A DNA stretch of 38,096 nucleotides from an uncultured Pseudomonadota bacterium (GCA_903918375.1 CAIXED010000042.1:1-38096), one strand, 5' to 3'; counted from the stretch's first letter, positions 14,716-24,372 are shown. Made by a program: numbers and translations. Notes: generated from the sequence alone by a model not told the origin.

Positions 14716-15495
14716 GTGAAAAAACTCTTACAAATCTCGGACTTACACATACAACCTAGAATTACTGACACCTTGTTAGGCATCAATACCGAACATTATT
14801 TCCATCAAGTGTTACAACACGCCCAGCAAAATCACGGGCCATTTGATTTGATTTTAATCAGTGGCGATTTAACCCAAGACCCCTGCCCCGATTCTTATCA
14901 ACGGATTTTAGAAAAATTACAATCTTATCAAACACCTACAGTTTGCTTACCTGGCAACCATGATGATTGGCAATTGATGCAGACGATTTTGAATCAAGGG
15001 CTGGTGAGTTGTTGTAAACACTTGATTTTGGATGACTGGCAGATTATTTGTCTGAATAGCCAGAAAGATAACAGCCCGATAGGCTACTTGAATCAAGATG
15101 AACTTAGTTTCCTAACTAATTGTTTAAAAACAAATTTACCAGCCTTAATTGCAGTGCATCACCATAGTTTAAGCGTCAATAGCAGCTGGATGGATGGGAT
15201 GATGATAGAGAATAGTCAGGCGTTTTTAGCGATTATCAGCCAATATCCGCAGGTTAAAGTGTTAACCAACGGCCATGTTCACCAAGTGATCGCTGAAAAT
15301 TATCAAGGAATGGCAGTGTTTTCCGCACCGGCAACTTGCATTCAGTTTATGCCGCAAGCCACTGAATTTACAGTGACTAATACGCCGCCGGGTTATCGGG
15401 TGTTTGAATTATTAGCTGACGGTCAATTTAACTCAGATTGTTACCGAATCGATGAAGCATTAACCGGACTAGACACTAATCTGCATCATTACTAA
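14716..15495 (+). CDS. cpdA: 3',5'-cyclic-AMP phosphodiesterase CpdA (class III)
   Basis: Metal-dependent phosphodiesterase expected to hydrolyse cAMP to AMP and lower catabolite signalling. 259 residues with the full metallophosphoesterase set: LQISDLHI (Asp9, His11), LISGDLTQD, LPGNHDDW, VHHHSL and TNGHVHQ. The C-terminal region AVFSAPATCIQF and TPPGYRVFEL fits CpdA. The start is a GTG at 14716, immediately before KKLLQISDLH; no strong ribosome site is visible. It diverges from the beta-propeller operon over 145 bases and ends four bases before the convergent rppH stop. Confidence 0.88.
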   Translation: MKKLLQISDLHIQPRITDTLLGINTEHYFHQVLQHAQQNHGPFDLILISGDLTQDPCPDSYQRILEKLQSYQTPTVCLPGNHDDWQLMQTILNQGLVSCCKHLILDDWQIICLNSQKDNSPIGYLNQDELSFLTNCLKTNLPALIAVHHHSLSVNSSWMDGMMIENSQAFLAIISQYPQVKVLTNGHVHQVIAENYQGMAVFSAPATCIQFMPQATEFTVTNTPPGYRVFELLADGQFNSDCYRIDEALTGLDTNLHHY

Positions 15496-15499
15496 GCGG

Positions 15500-16015
15500 C
15501 TATTTACCCAACAAATAACCTTCAGCGTTAACCTTAATCGATTCATCAATCAGCAACTCGCCCAATTCATCCATGGCTTTACGATAAACACGGCGCTTGA
15601 AATACACCACATCTTTCAGCGGGTACCAATAATCAACCCAGCGCCAGTTATCAAACTCTTGCTTTTGTCCGCAGTCAAAACGCACATTATCTTCATCGGT
15701 CAGCAAGCGCAGAATAAACCAAATCTGCTTTTGACCGATGCACAGCGGCATGGAGTTTTTGCGGACATAACGATCTGGCAACTTGTAACGTAGCCAGTAG
15801 CGAGTGCGGCCTAAAAGCTCAACGTGTTCAGAGCGCAAGCCGGTTTCCTCCCACAATTCCCGATACATCGCTGTTTCTGGATCTTCGTCACAATCAATCC
15901 CACCTTGCGGAAATTGCCACGAATTAGCGCCTTTACGCTTTGCCCAAAACACACGACCCTCGTCATTGCAAAGGATAATCCCGACATTCGGCCGGTATCC
16001 TTTCGAGTCTATCAT
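15500..16015 (-). CDS. rppH: RNA pyrophosphohydrolase RppH
   Basis: Nudix hydrolase that removes pyrophosphate from the 5' end of triphosphorylated RNA and so triggers mRNA decay. 171 residues. It begins [17 protein letters not shown], the RppH signature start. The Nudix box is complete from Gly38 to Leu60 (GX5EX7REUXEEXGU, with Glu44, Arg52, Glu53, Glu56, Glu57). [11 protein letters not shown] and [14 protein letters not shown] are typical of the family. It converges with cpdA with no room for a terminator between the two stops. Confidence 0.95.
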   Translation of the reverse strand: MIDSKGYRPNVGIILCNDEGRVFWAKRKGANSWQFPQGGIDCDEDPETAMYRELWEETGLRSEHVELLGRTRYWLRYKLPDRYVRKNSMPLCIGQKQIWFILRLLTDEDNVRFDCGQKQEFDNWRWVDYWYPLKDVVYFKRRVYRKAMDELGELLIDESIKVNAEGYLLGK

Positions 16016-16165
16016 GTAAAAAACCTGTATTATTTGCGACCAGTTTTCAATTGCTAGATAAGAATTGAAAGCTGCCGACCATTAAAATGAATGGTGCAAT
16101 TGTTCCACAAATCAGCGGTGGAAGCCACAAGCCGCTTTGTTTTTATTTATTTCTACAGGTTGACC

Positions 16166-16822
16166 GTGAGCTTAGCGATTTTTGATCTCGATAACACTTT
16201 GATTGCCGATGACAGCGATTATTTATGGGGCCAGTTTTTGGTTGATCGCGGCATTGTCGATAAAGACCAATACGAACACGCCAATAAAAAATTCTACGAA
16301 GACTACAAACAAGGCAGTCTGGACATTGTCGAATTTTTAAATTTTTCCCTAGCGCCATTAGCCAAACACGATGCCGAGCAATTACATCACTGGCGTGAAG
16401 AATTTGTTGAGCAATTAATCAAACCGATTAAATTACAAGCCGCTCAAGCCTTAGTGGATAAACATCGTAGCCAAGGTGACACCTTACTGGTAATTACCGC
16501 CACCAATCGCTTTGTCACTTCGCCTATCGTCGAGTTATTTGGCATTGATAACTTATTGGCAACCACACCGGAATTTATCGGCGGTCAATACACCGGCAAA
16601 TTTCACGGCACGCCTTGTTTCCAAGAAGGTAAAGTGAAACAACTCAACGACTGGCTGGCCAATTCGACCGAATCCTTAGAAAACAGCTGGTTCTACAGCG
16701 ATTCGCATAACGACTTGCCATTACTGCGCTTAGTCGACAACCCCGTCGCGGTTGATCCTGATGACAAATTGCGCGAAGCCGCGCAACAAGCGAATTGGCC
16801 AGTGATTAGCTTAAGGGACTAA
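16166..16822 (+). CDS. HAD-IB family phosphatase (SerB-like)
   Basis: 218-residue Mg-dependent phosphohydrolase, cytoplasmic. Motif I is FDLDNTL (Asp7, Asp9), motif II is VITATN, motif III is the Lys in QEGKVKQL, and motif IV is YSDSHNDLPLL. The cap region resembles bacterial SerB-like/HAD-IB hydrolases often annotated as histidinol- or phosphoserine-phosphatase homologues. The exact substrate is not readable. The GTG at 16166 has AGG six bases upstream and places motif I at the normal distance. An ATG at 16091 in frame would add 25 atypical residues. Its stop abuts the convergent tusA-like stop. Confidence 0.87.
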   Translation: MSLAIFDLDNTLIADDSDYLWGQFLVDRGIVDKDQYEHANKKFYEDYKQGSLDIVEFLNFSLAPLAKHDAEQLHHWREEFVEQLIKPIKLQAAQALVDKHRSQGDTLLVITATNRFVTSPIVELFGIDNLLATTPEFIGGQYTGKFHGTPCFQEGKVKQLNDWLANSTESLENSWFYSDSHNDLPLLRLVDNPVAVDPDDKLREAAQQANWPVISLRD

Positions 16823-17053
16823 TTAGTTCTTTTGGATGAAAAAAATCTGTTTCTGGTCTTGATTAAGGATTTTTAACGGCGTGTGCCCTGCTTGCTCAAG
16901 GTAGACGCCAAAATCCAAATGCGCCGCCGGATCGGTGGCGATAATTTTAATCACTTTGCCGCTCTCGACTTCCATGATTGCTTTTTTTAATCGTAACAGC
17001 GGCAAAGGACAATTCAGGCCGCTGGCATCTACTTCTAAATCAAATTCCATCAT
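16823..17053 (-). CDS. TusA-family sulfurtransferase
   Basis: 76-residue TusA/SirA/YeeD-fold protein. The Cys-Pro-Leu-Pro motif in DASGLNCPLPLLRLKKAI (Cys15) is the sulfur carrier site. The rest (ESGKVIKIIATDPAAHLDFGVYLEQAGH) is the usual two-helix, four-strand fold, and the Asp-Pro-Ala is conserved. It may relay sulfur for tRNA thiolation or cofactor synthesis; placement beside cysG fits sulfur metabolism but does not prove a link. Two successive ATG codons (17053 and 17050) could start it. Confidence 0.88.
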   Translation of the reverse strand: MMEFDLEVDASGLNCPLPLLRLKKAIMEVESGKVIKIIATDPAAHLDFGVYLEQAGHTPLKILNQDQKQIFFIQKN

Positions 17054-17128
17054 AAATCGCTTTTTTAATAGCTAATCGAAACAGACTTTATAATACCATC
17101 AACTGAAACCATGCAGACCAACGCAAAG

Positions 17129-18526
17129 ATGGATTACTTCCCGCTCTTCCTCGACCTGAAACAACAAGCCTGCTTAGTGGTAGGCGCAGGCGAAATTGCC
17201 GCTCGCAAAATCGAATTACTAGCCAGAGCCGGCGCAAAGATTACCGTCGTCAGTTTAGAAATTGGCGACACGGTGGCTAAATTACAAAAACGTCATTCAT
17301 TAGTAATCAATCAAAGAGCTTTTCAACAAAGCGATTTAGAGGGCATACGCTTGGTGGTTTCTGCCACCAATAATCGTCAAGCCAATATCGCCATTGCCGA
17401 AGCCGCCAAACAAAAAAATCTGTTGGTTAACGTGGTCGACAATCCAGAACTGTGTAATTTTATTTTTCCAGCCATTGTTGATCGTTCGCCAGTGATTGCC
17501 GCCATTTCATCAGGAGGCTCATCACCGGTATTAGCGCGTTTATTACGCGGCAAGATTGAATCAACAATTCCCGCCAGCTTTGGCAAATTGGCCGCTTTAG
17601 CCGACCAATTTAGACCGATGGTTAAGCAATACATTGCAGAAGGTGCGCCAAGACGGATTTTCTGGGAAAACGTCTTGCAAGGCAGTATTGCCGAATTGGT
17701 GTTTGCAGGTAAAACTCAACAAGCCGAACAGCAATTGCGTGACAAAATTTTGCAAGCCGAACAAGGCAAAAACCAAGGTGAAGTGTATTTAATCGGTGCA
17801 GGGCCGGGTGACCCTGATTTACTGACGTTTAAAGCGCTACGTTTGATGCAACAAGCGGATGTAATTGTTTACGACCGCTTGGTTTCAGCGGAAATTTTGG
17901 ATTTAGCTCGACGCGACTCGGAAAAGATTTATGTTGGCAAACAACGCGATAACCACAGCCTGCCGCAAGACTCAATCAACGAATTGCTTGCCAATCTAGC
18001 CTTAAAAGGCAAACGGGTTGCGCGTTTAAAAGGTGGAGATCCGTTTATCTTTGGTCGCGGTGGCGAAGAAATCGAAACCTTGGTTCAGCATGGTGTCAGT
18101 TTCCAAGTGGTACCCGGAATTACTGCGGCAACCGGCTGTGCCAGTTATGCAGGCATTCCGCTCACGCATCGCGATCATGCCCAATCCTGCACCTTTGTCA
18201 CCGGCCACTTAAAAGACGGCTCAATCAACCTGAATTGGCCACAATTAGCCGCCCCTAATCAAACGGTAGTGATTTACATGGGTTTGGTGGGGTTGCCGGA
18301 AATTTGCCAACAGTTAATCGCTCACGGCTGCCCAGAAGACCACCCTATCGCCATCGTTCAACAAGGTACTACCCAACATCAACGAGTGATTACAGGCACG
18401 CTAAGCGATATGCCGAAAAAAGTTGCAGCGGATGATATTAAGCCACCGACGTTAATCATTGTCGGGACAGTGGTGAGCTTACAAAAACAATTGCAGTGGT
18501 TTCAAGAAAATAGATCAGACAGTTAA
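17129..18526 (+). CDS. cysG: Siroheme synthase CysG (trifunctional)
   Basis: Makes siroheme, the cofactor of sulfite and nitrite reductases, from uroporphyrinogen III. The N-terminal domain (MDYFPLFLDLKQQACLVVGAGEIAARK) is the NAD-dependent precorrin-2 dehydrogenase/ferrochelatase. It contains VVDNPELCNF and the loop ISSGGSSPVLARLLRGKIE. From about residue 216 (GEVYLIGAGPGDPDLLTFKALR) the SAM-dependent methyltransferase follows, with VYDRLVS, RLKGGDPFIFGRGGEE and PGITAATGCASYAGIPLTHRD. Full length for the fused form. I start at the ATG at 17129, where family proteins begin; an ATG at 17111 adds six residues. Neither has a strong ribosome site. Confidence 0.94.
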   Translation: MDYFPLFLDLKQQACLVVGAGEIAARKIELLARAGAKITVVSLEIGDTVAKLQKRHSLVINQRAFQQSDLEGIRLVVSATNNRQANIAIAEAAKQKNLLVNVVDNPELCNFIFPAIVDRSPVIAAISSGGSSPVLARLLRGKIESTIPASFGKLAALADQFRPMVKQYIAEGAPRRIFWENVLQGSIAELVFAGKTQQAEQQLRDKILQAEQGKNQGEVYLIGAGPGDPDLLTFKALRLMQQADVIVYDRLVSAEILDLARRDSEKIYVGKQRDNHSLPQDSINELLANLALKGKRVARLKGGDPFIFGRGGEEIETLVQHGVSFQVVPGITAATGCASYAGIPLTHRDHAQSCTFVTGHLKDGSINLNWPQLAAPNQTVVIYMGLVGLPEICQQLIAHGCPEDHPIAIVQQGTTQHQRVITGTLSDMPKKVAADDIKPPTLIIVGTVVSLQKQLQWFQENRSDS

Positions 18527-18596
18527 AAGGCGGTCCCATGAGATTTGGCGGGTATTTTTGGTGATTCCTTGATGGTTTACGGTTAGCAGATACAAT

Positions 18597-18776
18597 CTAA
18601 TACCAAACTCTCCTCTGCCCCTTTTTAATCTTTTCCTTAAACTCGCCTGAGCCAGTTTGTGCATTCTCCATTTTCTGAACGGCGTAGCTGTCTAATTCAA
18701 AATCTTCATCCAATGCCACTTTAATCGGATTATTGCCCTTATTTTTAACCGACTGCTGTCTTTGTTTGTTTTTCAT
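18597..18776 (-). CDS. Small basic hypothetical protein
   Basis: 59 residues, rich in Lys, Gln and Arg. The N-terminus is MKNKQRQQSVKNKGNNPIKV, the middle is acidic (LDEDFELDSYAVQK), and the tail is basic (FKEKIKKGQRRVWY). No family recognised. The ATG at 18776 has AGGA about 7 bases upstream. The longer frame up to 18821 would run into the palindrome at 18801–18833 and is rejected. It lies downstream of the phoH-like gene on the same strand, about 107 bases away. The 70 bases between it and cysG show nothing notable. Confidence 0.5.
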   Translation of the reverse strand: MKNKQRQQSVKNKGNNPIKVALDEDFELDSYAVQKMENAQTGSGEFKEKIKKGQRRVWY

Positions 18777-18800
18777 TGATCTTTCCTGAAATTTCGCCAC

Positions 18801-18833
18801 TTTTACCAAACAACTTTTCATTGTTTGGTAAAA
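18801..18833. terminator. 13-bp inverted repeat downstream of the phoH-like gene
   Basis: TTTTACCAAACAA (18801–18813) and TTGTTTGGTAAAA (18821–18833) pair perfectly around a 7-base loop. The position fits an end of the phoH-like transcript or a control point for the small gene that follows. There is no clear T-tract. Confidence 0.45.
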
Positions 18834-18883
18834 GACTAACCACGAATATATTCAGGAACAGTGCGATTTCGCACATATAAAAA

Positions 18884-20296
18884 CTATAAATTCTCGGAAG
18901 CAAAATCCGCTAATCGTGAGCGTTCACCACGACGTAAAGTAATATGGGCACTGTTTTCCCAGCTTTTAAAACGATCAACCACATAAGTTAATCCAGAGCT
19001 GGTGCCAGTTAGATAAGGCGTATCAATTTGCCCTAAGTTACCAATACAGATAATTTTTGTCCCCGGCCCCGCCCTTGTTATCAAGGTTTTTAGCTGTTTC
19101 GGGGTTAAGTTTTGCGCTTCATCGATAATTAGATAGCGATTTAAAAAAGTCCGGCCACGCATAAAATTCAGCGAGCGAATTTTGACCCGATTCATCACCA
19201 TGTTTTGCGAAACGCTTTGCTCCCAATCGGTGTTTCCAGAACGACTACCAAGCACCTCTAAATTGTCGATCAAGGCCCCCATCCAAGGCGCCATTTTTTC
19301 TTCTTCTGTACCGGGTAAAAAACCAATATCTTCACCCATCGGCATGGTCTCACGGGTCATGATAATTTCTTGAAAGGCTTTCCGCTCTAGCGTCATCGAC
19401 AAACCAGCGGCTAAAGCGAGCAAAGTTTTACCCGTGCCAGCTGTGCCTAATAAAGTCACGAAATCGATATTGGGATCGAGCAGTACATTTAAGGCATAGT
19501 TTTGTTCACGATTTTTGGCGCAAATACCCCAAACGCTATGATTTTTAGTTCGATAATCAATAGCCAATTGCAATACGGCAGTTTCGCCATCACAGGATTT
19601 AACAATCGCTTCAAACCCAGAATCATCGTCAATGTAGACGAACTGATTGGGATACCATTCCTTAACAACAGGGCTATGAATCCGATAATAGGTCATATTA
19701 TTTTCCAGCCATGATTCCATTTTGGTGCCGTGCTGCTCCCAAAAATCAGACTCCAAAGCCATCCAGCCGCTATACAGCAAATCAATATCATCAATCGCTT
19801 GATCGTTATGATAATCCTCGGCATTAATTTGAAGGGCGGCGGCTTTGATGCGCATATTGATGTCTTTTGACACCAAAATCACGTTTACTTCGGGAAATTC
19901 TTTGGATAAAGCTAAAACGGTACTAAGAATTGAATTGTCGGCGATTTGTCCGGGCAAATCTGCCGGTAACAAATGCGAAAGTTGGTGAGTTTGAAAAAAT
20001 AATCGACCATGCTGTTCATGGTCACCCGCTAAGCTATTACCTATTTTCGATAACGGCAAACCATCGTTAATAGTTTGCTGGTTGGCATCTTGAATTAATT
20101 GATCTAAAAAACGGCTGACTTGGCGAACATTACGAGAAACATCCGATAAGCCTTTTTTGGCGTGATCCAGTTCTTCTAACACCACCATCGGGATGAAGAT
20201 GTTGTGCTCTTGAAACCTAAAGATTGATGCGGGATCGTGCATCAAAACATTGGTGTCTAATACAAACAGTTTTTTGCCAACAAATTGAATATTCAT
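18884..20296 (-). CDS. PIN domain–PhoH family ATPase
   Basis: 470-residue fusion of a PIN nuclease-like domain and a PhoH ATPase, predicted to act on RNA as a coupled helicase/nuclease. The PIN part opens with KKLFVLDTNVLMHDPAS and VVLEELDHAKKG, and has VILVSKDINMRIKA and DYHND near residue 170, giving the acidic metal residues. The PhoH part has Walker A LLGTAGTGKTLLAL, MTRETMPMGEDIGFLPG, Walker B RYLIIDEAQNLTPKQ and the ending TLRRGERSRLADFA. The ATG at 20296 is favoured by an AAGG box at good spacing; an ATG at 20305 overlaps that box. The gene appears monocistronic. Confidence 0.92.
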   Translation of the reverse strand: MNIQFVGKKLFVLDTNVLMHDPASIFRFQEHNIFIPMVVLEELDHAKKGLSDVSRNVRQVSRFLDQLIQDANQQTINDGLPLSKIGNSLAGDHEQHGRLFFQTHQLSHLLPADLPGQIADNSILSTVLALSKEFPEVNVILVSKDINMRIKAAALQINAEDYHNDQAIDDIDLLYSGWMALESDFWEQHGTKMESWLENNMTYYRIHSPVVKEWYPNQFVYIDDDSGFEAIVKSCDGETAVLQLAIDYRTKNHSVWGICAKNREQNYALNVLLDPNIDFVTLLGTAGTGKTLLALAAGLSMTLERKAFQEIIMTRETMPMGEDIGFLPGTEEEKMAPWMGALIDNLEVLGSRSGNTDWEQSVSQNMVMNRVKIRSLNFMRGRTFLNRYLIIDEAQNLTPKQLKTLITRAGPGTKIICIGNLGQIDTPYLTGTSSGLTYVVDRFKSWENSAHITLRRGERSRLADFASENL

Positions 20297-20363
20297 CGAA
20301 CTCATCCTTAAAAGTTAAACTGCAAAACCAACAAGAATGAGTGTAACAGCTGCAATAGGTGAT

Positions 20364-21320
20364 TTACATGACAGCGGCAGCTTGTAAATCGGCGTGATAC
20401 GAAGAGCGAACTAATGGCGCACTGGCAACTTGTTGAAATCCAAGTTGTTTGGCAATTTCGGCGTAGCGTTGGAATTGATCGGGATGAATGTATTCTTTAA
20501 CCGCCAAGTGGTCTTTGCTGGGTTGTAGGTATTGGCCAAGGGTCAACATACTGCAACCGTGATCCAATAAATCTTGCATCACCTGCACCACTTCCGGCTC
20601 GGTTTCACCAATGCCGAGCATTAAACCTGATTTGGTTGGCACCGCTGGCAAGCGTTGTTTATGCTGTTGTAGCAGTTTTAATGAGGTGTGGTAATCAGCA
20701 CCGGGACGCGCTTCCAAATAAAGTCTGGGCACGGTTTCTAGGTTGTGATTGAACACATCGCAAGGCTGCTTTTCTAAAATATCCAAAGCAACATCCATGC
20801 GGCCACGAAAATCGGGAACTAAAACTTCAACCGTGGTGTTCGGGGTTTGCTGGCGAATTTTTTCAATACAGGCGGCAAAATGCCCTGCTCCACCATCTCT
20901 TAAATCATCGCGATTCACCGAAGTAATCACCACATATTTCAACGCCATTGCCGCGATAGTGTTGGCAAGGTTTTCTGGTTCTTGCGGATCAAGTGCTTGC
21001 GGCTTACCGTGGGCGACATCACAGAACGGGCAACGACGAGTACACATATCACCCATAATCATAAAAGTCGCGGTGCCGTGATTAAAGCATTCGCTTAAAT
21101 TCGGGCAAGCCGCTTCTTCGCAGACAGTATGCAAACGGTTTTCGCGCAAAGACTGTTTGATTTGATTAACTTTGTCGCCGCTGGGCAGTTTGATGCGGAT
21201 CCAATCGGGTTTACGTAACACGGTTTCTGGCTTTTCGACTTTAATCGGAATCCGTGACAATTTATCAGCGTTACGTTGATGAGTTTCGGGAGTTAAGCGA
21301 GAAGGCGCATTCAACTTCAT
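20364..21320 (-). CDS. lipA: Lipoyl synthase LipA
   Basis: Radical-SAM enzyme that inserts two sulfurs into octanoyl groups on lipoyl domains. 318 residues. The auxiliary cluster ligands are Cys67, Cys72 and Cys78 ([13 protein letters not shown]). The radical-SAM triad CTRRCPFC is Cys93, Cys97 and Cys100. The C-terminal RSSYHAD provides the Ser that binds the auxiliary cluster. ATG overlaps the lipB stop as ATGA. It is last gene of the dacA–dat–ybeD–lipB–lipA operon. Confidence 0.97.
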   Translation of the reverse strand: MKLNAPSRLTPETHQRNADKLSRIPIKVEKPETVLRKPDWIRIKLPSGDKVNQIKQSLRENRLHTVCEEAACPNLSECFNHGTATFMIMGDMCTRRCPFCDVAHGKPQALDPQEPENLANTIAAMALKYVVITSVNRDDLRDGGAGHFAACIEKIRQQTPNTTVEVLVPDFRGRMDVALDILEKQPCDVFNHNLETVPRLYLEARPGADYHTSLKLLQQHKQRLPAVPTKSGLMLGIGETEPEVVQVMQDLLDHGCSMLTLGQYLQPSKDHLAVKEYIHPDQFQRYAEIAKQLGFQQVASAPLVRSSYHADLQAAAVM

Positions 21321-21937
21321 GGTTCGATAGCCTTGATAATGTAATCGACGATGGGAACCGCCAATTCGTGATTGTGAATAGTGACGCCCAAATCAGCCAG
21401 CTGGGTGACTTGCAAGCCAGCATAACCGCAGGGATTGATGTGTTGGAAGGGGCTTAAATCCATTTGATTGTTGATACTCAGACCGTGATAACAGCAACCA
21501 CCTTTAATTCGTAAACCTAATGAGGCGATTTTTTGACCATCGACATAAACCCCTGGCGCTTTAGCATCGGCTTGAGCTTTAATGCCGTATTGTCTTAGGG
21601 TTTGAATCACAGCGTTTTCTAAAATTGACACCATCTGCCGAGGGCCAAAACCTAAGCGTTTTAAATCTGCTAACAGGTAAATCACTACTTGACCGGGGCC
21701 GTGATAGGTAATTTGCCCGCCTCTATCAGTATCGACAACAGGAATTTCGCTAGCGGTTAACAGATGTTCACGCTTGCCATTCAAGCCCAGCGTATAAACC
21801 GGTAAATGTTCGGTAATCCAGATTTGATCAGGCGTTTCAGCGTTGCGGGAGGCGGTAAATTGCTGCATTTGCTGCCAAACGCCAACATAGTCTTGCAAGC
21901 CTAGTTGGCGCAGTTCAGTAACAGCTATCACGGGCAA
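21317..21937 (-). CDS. lipB: Octanoyltransferase LipB
   Basis: Transfers octanoate from acyl-carrier protein to lipoyl domains, the step before LipA. 206 residues with the family motifs [18 protein letters not shown], the Lys in [21 protein letters not shown] and the catalytic Cys in INPCGYAG. The frame begins with TTG at 21937, directly after the ybeD TAA; a GTG at 21931 is an alternative. Neither has a good ribosome site, so translation is probably coupled to ybeD. Confidence 0.95.
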   Translation of the reverse strand: MPVIAVTELRQLGLQDYVGVWQQMQQFTASRNAETPDQIWITEHLPVYTLGLNGKREHLLTASEIPVVDTDRGGQITYHGPGQVVIYLLADLKRLGFGPRQMVSILENAVIQTLRQYGIKAQADAKAPGVYVDGQKIASLGLRIKGGCCYHGLSINNQMDLSPFQHINPCGYAGLQVTQLADLGVTIHNHELAVPIVDYIIKAIEP

Positions 21938-22216
21938 TTAAAGTGCCATTAACACTTCAGGATGATCGGTCAATCCTTGATAGATGGCATCCAATTGTTG
22001 GCGACTGGTGGCTTCGATCGTTACGGTAACCGCTAAATATTTACCACCACTGCTAGCACGAGAGGTGACAGCGCCTTCACGAATATCATCAACATGACGA
22101 CGAACGATTTCGACCACCACTAAATCAAAGTTTTCACTGTGCTTACCCATAGCTTTAATCGAAATCTCGCAAGGAAATTTCAGCAATGACTCGGATTCGG
22201 TTTCGACTTCGCTCAT
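21938..22216 (-). CDS. ybeD: DUF493 (YbeD-like) protein
   Basis: 92-residue small alpha/beta protein with an ACT-like fold; function not established, though it almost always accompanies lipB. LLKFPCEISIKAMGKHSENF and SSGGKYLAVTVTIEATSRQQLDAIYQGLTDHPEVLMAL are the family's conserved blocks. Its ATG overlaps the dat stop by four bases, and lipB follows without a gap. Confidence 0.92.
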   Translation of the reverse strand: MSEVETESESLLKFPCEISIKAMGKHSENFDLVVVEIVRRHVDDIREGAVTSRASSGGKYLAVTVTIEATSRQQLDAIYQGLTDHPEVLMAL

Positions 22217-23052
22217 GACAAGGATTTTTTATAGGTTTGTAATAGATTATCAACCGTATGCCAAACTGGGCCAGGCTTGCCTTCGCCAACCGCAACACCG
22301 TCTAATTCAATCACTGGCACGATTTCGCGTGTGGAACTGGTCACCCAGACTTCACTAGCAGCTTTTAGTTGTTCTAGGGCAATAACGTCTTCACGATAAG
22401 CAACGTTGTTAGTAGCTGCTAATTCCAAAATTACATCGCGGGTAATGCCCGGTAATATTTCGTGATTTTTAGCCGGTGTTACTAACACACCATCAATCAC
22501 TGCAAATAAATTACTGGCAGCACCTTCAGTGACATAGCCGTCTTTAACCAACAACGCTTCACCACAATCTTGATCCAAAGCTTCTTGGCGTAACAAGATA
22601 TTAGCCAATAAGGTAATCGCTTTGATATTGCACATTTGCCAGCGGGTGTCGTCCAGCGTCACCGCTTTAATGCCGTTAACACGACCAGCAAACGGTTTAA
22701 TCTCTGAACACATCGCAAACACAGTTGGGACAATTTGTTCTGGAAAACCGTGGTCACGTTTTGCCGCATAACCACGAGTGACTTGCAGATAAATGTATTG
22801 ATCTTTGCTGCTATCAAGCATCGGTTGAAAAATTGCTTGCCAGTCAGCAACGCTATAAGACAGTGGCAAACGAATGCCAGCCAAGCTATTGTTTAATCTA
22901 ACGATGTGATCTTCTAATCGAAACAAGCGGCCAGCATAGGCTGGAATCACTTCATAAACACCATCACCAAACAAAAAACCACGATCAAGAACCGAAACTT
23001 TCGCTTCGGACAATGGCAAATATTCGCCATTTAAATACACTTTGTCAGACAT
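22213..23052 (-). CDS. dat: D-amino acid aminotransferase (class IV PLP enzyme)
   Basis: Class IV aminotransferase, probably D-alanine transaminase making D-glutamate or D-alanine. 279 residues with VSVLDRGFLFGDGVYEVIPAYAGRLFRLEDH, the PLP lysine in MCNIKAITLLANILL, and the conserved EGAASNLFAVIDGVLVTPA plus LPGITRDVILELA. Branched-chain and aminodeoxychorismate relatives share these motifs. The Dat assignment rests on the neighbours: it is translationally coupled (TAATG) to the carboxypeptidase that handles D-Ala. Confidence 0.85.
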   Translation of the reverse strand: MSDKVYLNGEYLPLSEAKVSVLDRGFLFGDGVYEVIPAYAGRLFRLEDHIVRLNNSLAGIRLPLSYSVADWQAIFQPMLDSSKDQYIYLQVTRGYAAKRDHGFPEQIVPTVFAMCSEIKPFAGRVNGIKAVTLDDTRWQMCNIKAITLLANILLRQEALDQDCGEALLVKDGYVTEGAASNLFAVIDGVLVTPAKNHEILPGITRDVILELAATNNVAYREDVIALEQLKAASEVWVTSSTREIVPVIELDGVAVGEGKPGPVWHTVDNLLQTYKKSLS

Positions 23053-24212
23053 TATTTCTCCAATAAACCCATTGCGGCATCATATAAACGGCGGAATAAG
23101 CCACCTTGAGCGATAGTATCCATCGCGACCAAAGGCTTGTTAGCTACGGTTTCACCTTCTAATGTCACCACTAAATTACCGACAGCATCGCCTTTGTTAA
23201 GAGGGGCAACAATAGCTTTATCCAACTGAGTTTCGGCTTTTAATTCACTAAAATGTTTACGCGGTGCCGTAACATAAAAGTCCTCGGCTAAACCGACTTG
23301 TAATTTTGAAGTTTCGCCTTTTCTGACTTTTGCTTCAGTTAAAGCTTTACCGCCTTCATATAAACGATGGGTTTCAAAAAAGCGGAAGCCATAATTGATT
23401 AATGATTGGCTTTCGTTAGCGCGGGCATTCGCCGATGCAGTGCCCATGACCACTGAAATTAAACGCATATCTTCACGTTTAGCCGATGCCACCATGCAGT
23501 AACCGGCATCATCGGTAAAACCGGTTTTAATGCCATCAACCGATGGATCGCGCCATAACAATTGGTTGCGATTTTGTTGGGTGATGCCGTTGTAAGTGAA
23601 TTCTTTTTGCGAATCCCATCGGTAGTATTCTGGGAATTCTTTGATTAAGGCTTGCGCCAAAGTCGCTAAATCTCTAGCACTGGAATAATGATTTTCAGTC
23701 GGCAAGCCCATGCTGTTTTCAAAATGGGTATTGGTCATACCTAAACGAGCCGCTTGTTCGTTCATCATGGTGGCGAAAGTTTGCTCGCTACCGGCAACGT
23801 GTTCCGCTAAAGCGACACTGGCGTCGTTACCGGATTGAATCACCACACCTTGCAATAAATCTTCAATCGGCACTTGTTTGTTAACTTCAACAAACATTTT
23901 CGAGCCACCAGTTTCCCAAGCATTTTGGCTAATGGTGACTTTTTCATCGAGGGTCAAATGACCGGCTTTTAACTCTCTAAATACGACGTAAACCGTCATA
24001 ATTTTGGTCAAACTGGCAGGTGCTACTCGTTTATCTGAATCTTTTTCGGCTAATACGCGACCGCTATTAAAATCCATTAATAAATAGCTACTGGCAGCAA
24101 CACTGGGTGCGGCTGGGGTAAAGATGGGGCTTGCGGCGAAACTGGATTGAACAGTCAAAGCTAACAACAGGCCGATAAAGAAACTAACAGGTGAACGAAA
24201 AGATAGCATCAT
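23052..24212 (-). CDS. dacA: D-alanyl-D-alanine carboxypeptidase (PBP5/6 type)
   Basis: Periplasmic low-molecular-mass penicillin-binding protein that trims the terminal D-Ala of peptidoglycan pentapeptides. 386 residues: signal peptide to FAAS (about 27), active-site SLTK in RVAPASLTKIMTVY, SGN in VVIQSGNDASVALAEH, and KTG in VDGIKTGFTDDAGYCMVASA. A C-terminal PBP5 beta domain follows, and an amphipathic membrane-binding tail (RRLYDAAMGLLEK). First gene of the cell wall/lipoate operon. Confidence 0.95.
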   Translation of the reverse strand: MMLSFRSPVSFFIGLLLALTVQSSFAASPIFTPAAPSVAASSYLLMDFNSGRVLAEKDSDKRVAPASLTKIMTVYVVFRELKAGHLTLDEKVTISQNAWETGGSKMFVEVNKQVPIEDLLQGVVIQSGNDASVALAEHVAGSEQTFATMMNEQAARLGMTNTHFENSMGLPTENHYSSARDLATLAQALIKEFPEYYRWDSQKEFTYNGITQQNRNQLLWRDPSVDGIKTGFTDDAGYCMVASAKREDMRLISVVMGTASANARANESQSLINYGFRFFETHRLYEGGKALTEAKVRKGETSKLQVGLAEDFYVTAPRKHFSELKAETQLDKAIVAPLNKGDAVGNLVVTLEGETVANKPLVAMDTIAQGGLFRRLYDAAMGLLEK

Positions 24213-24262
24213 GGTTGCAAATCAAAGAATCCTAAAGGCTTTTATTGTATCACCGACCGCGC

Positions 24263-24290
24263 TTGACTTTAAAAAAACACGCGCTATTAA
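24263..24290 (+). promoter_or_regulatory. Candidate sigma-70 promoter for the MBL-fold gene
   Basis: TTGACT (24263–24268) and TATTAA (24285–24290) are separated by 16 bases, pointing at the gene starting at 24373. It lies in the 160-base divergent gap with dacA. Judged by consensus only. Confidence 0.4.
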
Positions 24291-24372
24291 AGGCGTAAAA
24301 ACTAATAGTTACTCAAAGCCGATAGTTTTAAACGATATACTATCGACAATTTAGAATTTAACCGCACTTTCC

